Origin: Altererythrobacter sp.
Lineage (GTDB): Bacteria > Pseudomonadota > Alphaproteobacteria > Sphingomonadales > Sphingomonadaceae
Direction: 5' to 3'
Length of the DNA: 7,638 nucleotides
Assembly: GCA_011524425.1 (NCBI GenBank)
Contig: WTKI01000121.1
Coordinates: forward strand, 1 to 7,638
The notes beneath the pieces are model-generated. The model searched no databases, was not told the origin of the DNA, and was given only the letters and a program-made list of their open reading frames with translations. The position numbers were made by a program, and so were the translations under genes. Shown here in pieces: positions 6,035 through 7,638 of this stretch; within the stretch, counting starts at the first letter, position 1, and every line of letters starts with the position of its first letter.

Positions 6035-6880
6035 GTGACGCGCGCGTCCGATCTGAATGGCAAGAGCAAGAACCCTACTATGAGCTGGAAAGATCACAGG
6101 TCTTCGAAAGATGGCATAAAGCCAAGTGGCTTGGCGCAAAAGCTCGACCCGGCTGTGCCAATCCCGCTCTACCATCAGGCGTATCTTGCGATGCGCGGTT
6201 GGATCACGGCTGGCGTCTATTTGCCCGATGATCAGTTTCCTACCGAGGCCGTTTTGTGCGACCTATTTGGCGTGTCACGTATAACGATCAAGCATGCCCT
6301 TTCAGAACTGTCTGTTGAAGGCCTGATCGAGCGGCAACGGGGCAAGGGCACCACAGTCAAATCGGTAAAATCGCATGGGGTTATCCGCGCACAATTTGGC
6401 GAGATGATGAAGAGCCTTCTGGACGTTGAAAGGACAACCACAGTTGATCTTATCAATCAAAATTTAGCCTGCCCTCCCCCTGACATTGCCAATGACTTGG
6501 AACTGGACGAAGGCGTCGAGGCCCAGAAAATCACTCGCCGCCGGCTGCTGAACGACGAACCCTATGTGTATTCAGTGTCGTTTGTTCCATGCGACATTGC
6601 CGTCGGTTTCCCACCAATGGGCGCTGCGCAAACATCCATGCTGCGGCTGCTAATCAGCGCCGGTCACTCTCCGCATGAAGCCTATCAGAGAATGACCGCG
6701 TCGGTGGCAGATGCGGAAACGGCCGGCCATCTCGATCTCGACCAAGGCGCGCCGGTGCTAAAGGTGATCCGGGTGTTCAAAACCGCCGCCATGCGGCCGG
6801 TTCAGCACACAACGATGTTTTTTCGTCCAGACCGCTACGAATACACATTGGTTCTGCCTGCCTCGCAAGTGTTGGACTAA
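6035..6880 (+). CDS. GntR-family transcriptional regulator with UTRA ligand-binding domain
   Basis: This is a regulator of 281 residues in the HutC subfamily. After a polar N-terminal extension of about 40 residues comes the winged helix-turn-helix: PIPLYHQAYLAMRGWI (43-58), LPDDQFPTEAVLCDLFGVSRITIKHALSELS (63-93) and the wing GLIERQRGKGTTV (96-108). The remainder, about 125-275, matches the UTRA fold layout, including the pattern KITRRRLLNDEPYVYSVSFVP and the closing DRYEYTLVL. UTRA domains bind small ligands such as sugars, amino acids or carboxylic acids and usually release repression. The start is GTG 6035, with AGGA 10 nt upstream; an in-frame ATG at 6080 has no such site. The extension before the HTH is longer than usual, so the shorter start is not excluded. 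Its position between the transporter and the convergent lyase gene suggests that it controls one or both. The C-terminal stop is 5 bp from the stop of the lyase gene. Confidence 0.93.
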   Translation: MTRASDLNGKSKNPTMSWKDHRSSKDGIKPSGLAQKLDPAVPIPLYHQAYLAMRGWITAGVYLPDDQFPTEAVLCDLFGVSRITIKHALSELSVEGLIERQRGKGTTVKSVKSHGVIRAQFGEMMKSLLDVERTTTVDLINQNLACPPPDIANDLELDEGVEAQKITRRRLLNDEPYVYSVSFVPCDIAVGFPPMGAAQTSMLRLLISAGHSPHEAYQRMTASVADAETAGHLDLDQGAPVLKVIRVFKTAAMRPVQHTTMFFRPDRYEYTLVLPASQVLD

Positions 6881-6882
6881 GT

Positions 6883-6898
6883 CGCTCAGCCTAGAGCG
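6883..6898. terminator. Very weak hairpin at the convergent gene ends
   Basis: CGCTC and GAGCG pair across a six-base AGCCTA loop, between the GntR stop (6878-6880) and the last codons of the lyase gene. The stem is short and has no T-run on either side. It might slow polymerase in both directions, but there is little room for a proper bidirectional terminator, so transcripts from the two strands probably overlap. Confidence 0.15.
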
Positions 6899-7638
6899 CC
6901 GCGCTGTTCAGCATACCGATCGCCCGCAGCCAGCATCTGGGCAAGGCCAAGGCGCTCGTTCAGCTCTGCAAAGTCGAGCATGTTCTGCTTGCTCGCGATT
7001 GTCGATCCATCCGTGTGCAGGTTTTGCAACAATTCCTCAGCCGCATAGACCATGGCCCTGGCAAGGCTGCCAGCCGTAATCGCGACGCTAAAGCCAGCGG
7101 CTTCAAGGGCTTGCGCATTCTGTGTCCTTGGGTCCCCTCCATCCACCATGTTGGCGAGCAAGGGTATTCGCGCAGAAGAGCCCTGCCTTATGCCCTGAAT
7201 CATGAAATCGATATCTTCTTGTTTCTGAAGACCTTCAACGAAGAGCAGATCCGCCCCTGCATCAGCGTAAGCCTTTGCGCGCGATAGGCTCGCTTCAATC
7301 CCTATCACGCTCAAGGCGTCAGTACGCGCGATGATCAGCGTGTTCGGATCCGTTCTGGCCTCGCATGCTGCGCGGATCTTGCCGCACATTTCGTTGCCTG
7401 AAACAAGCCGTTTGCCCTTCAGATGGCCACAGCGTTTGGGCATATCCTGATCTTCAATCTGGATCGCGTTAGCCCCCGCCTGCTCTAGCGTTCGGATGGT
7501 CTGCTGCACATTAAGCGCATTGCCAAACCCGGTGTCGGCATCAACGATCAGATTCAAACTAACCCTTTGCCGAATGCGGTGCACAACATCGGCCAATTGC
7601 GACAAAGAGACAAATCCCAGGTCAGGGCGTCCTAAGAG
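6886..7638 (-). CDS. Isocitrate lyase/PEP mutase superfamily lyase, 5' end outside window
   Basis: This enzyme belongs to the ICL/PEPM superfamily (isocitrate, 2-methylisocitrate and dimethylmalate lyases, oxaloacetate hydrolase, PEP mutase), which makes or breaks C-C or P-C bonds next to an oxyanion with Mg2+. The open frame continues upstream to the window edge, where LLGRPDLGFVSLSQ is the usual strand before the metal site, so a TTG at 7605 is not the real start. About 250 residues are visible; the family is usually about 285-300. Motifs: DADTGFGN (codons 7519-7542, metal-binding aspartates), IQIEDQ, then PKRCGH with the catalytic cysteine at 7429-7431, ARTDA (around 7315-7329), LLFVEG and LLANMV. 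The KRCGH loop marks a lyase or hydrolase and argues against PEP mutase or phosphonopyruvate hydrolase. The exact substrate is open; a 2-methylisocitrate- or dimethylmalate-like acid would fit. No prpC/prpD or glyoxylate genes are visible. Convergent with the GntR gene. Confidence 0.9.
   Translation of the reverse strand, partial: LLGRPDLGFVSLSQLADVVHRIRQRVSLNLIVDADTGFGNALNVQQTIRTLEQAGANAIQIEDQDMPKRCGHLKGKRLVSGNEMCGKIRAACEARTDPNTLIIARTDALSVIGIEASLSRAKAYADAGADLLFVEGLQKQEDIDFMIQGIRQGSSARIPLLANMVDGGDPRTQNAQALEAAGFSVAITAGSLARAMVYAAEELLQNLHTDGSTIASKQNMLDFAELNERLGLAQMLAAGDRYAEQRGALG

Noticed and set aside
7605..7605. TTG at 7605 as the start of the lyase gene
   Set aside because: The frame stays open to the window edge and the upstream residues match the conserved strand before the metal site, so the gene begins outside the window.

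Overview
The base composition (slightly GC-rich by eye), the Tat motif of the form RRxFhG and the gene content (PQQ dehydrogenase, LysR and GntR-UTRA regulators, a MelB-type transporter, an isocitrate-lyase-like enzyme) suggest a proteobacterium. An alphaproteobacterium of the Sphingomonadales type is my best guess, but it is an inference from style and not proven by any marker gene. No rRNA, tRNA, insertion sequence, phage gene or CRISPR array is visible. Both ends of the window cut through a gene.

Layout. The left end (1-758, minus) is the N-terminal part of a secreted PQQ-dependent dehydrogenase. Divergent from it, a run of six plus-strand genes fills the middle: a small protein with an F-F-D-D-P motif (1011-1334), a LysR-type regulator (1718-2644), a second small protein that is a distant paralogue of the first (2830-3186), a methyltransferase with an apparent Tat signal peptide (3190-4404), a sugar-cation-symporter-type MFS permease (4542-5897) and a GntR/UTRA regulator (6035-6880). 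The right end (6886-7638, minus) is most of an isocitrate lyase/PEP mutase superfamily enzyme, convergent with the GntR gene and only 5 bp from it.

How it may work together. The second small gene and the methyltransferase form a tight translational unit: a 3-bp gap with a strong Shine-Dalgarno sequence overlapping the upstream stop. The transporter follows 137 bp later. A plausible but unproven reading is a substrate-responsive catabolic locus: a periplasmic quinoprotein oxidises a small molecule, the MelB-type permease imports it or a product, an ICL/PEPM-type lyase cleaves a downstream carboxylic acid, and the LysR and GntR proteins sense intermediates. The odd part is the pairing of an exported SAM-methyltransferase with small helical 'FxDDP' proteins, which fits no pathway I recognise and is the best candidate here for something undescribed.

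Non-coding DNA. The 383-bp gap before the LysR gene contains no convincing gene but carries seven copies of TTGCC on one strand, four of them spaced 30-33 bp apart. Other gaps hold only weak promoter-like or hairpin sequences, listed with low confidence.
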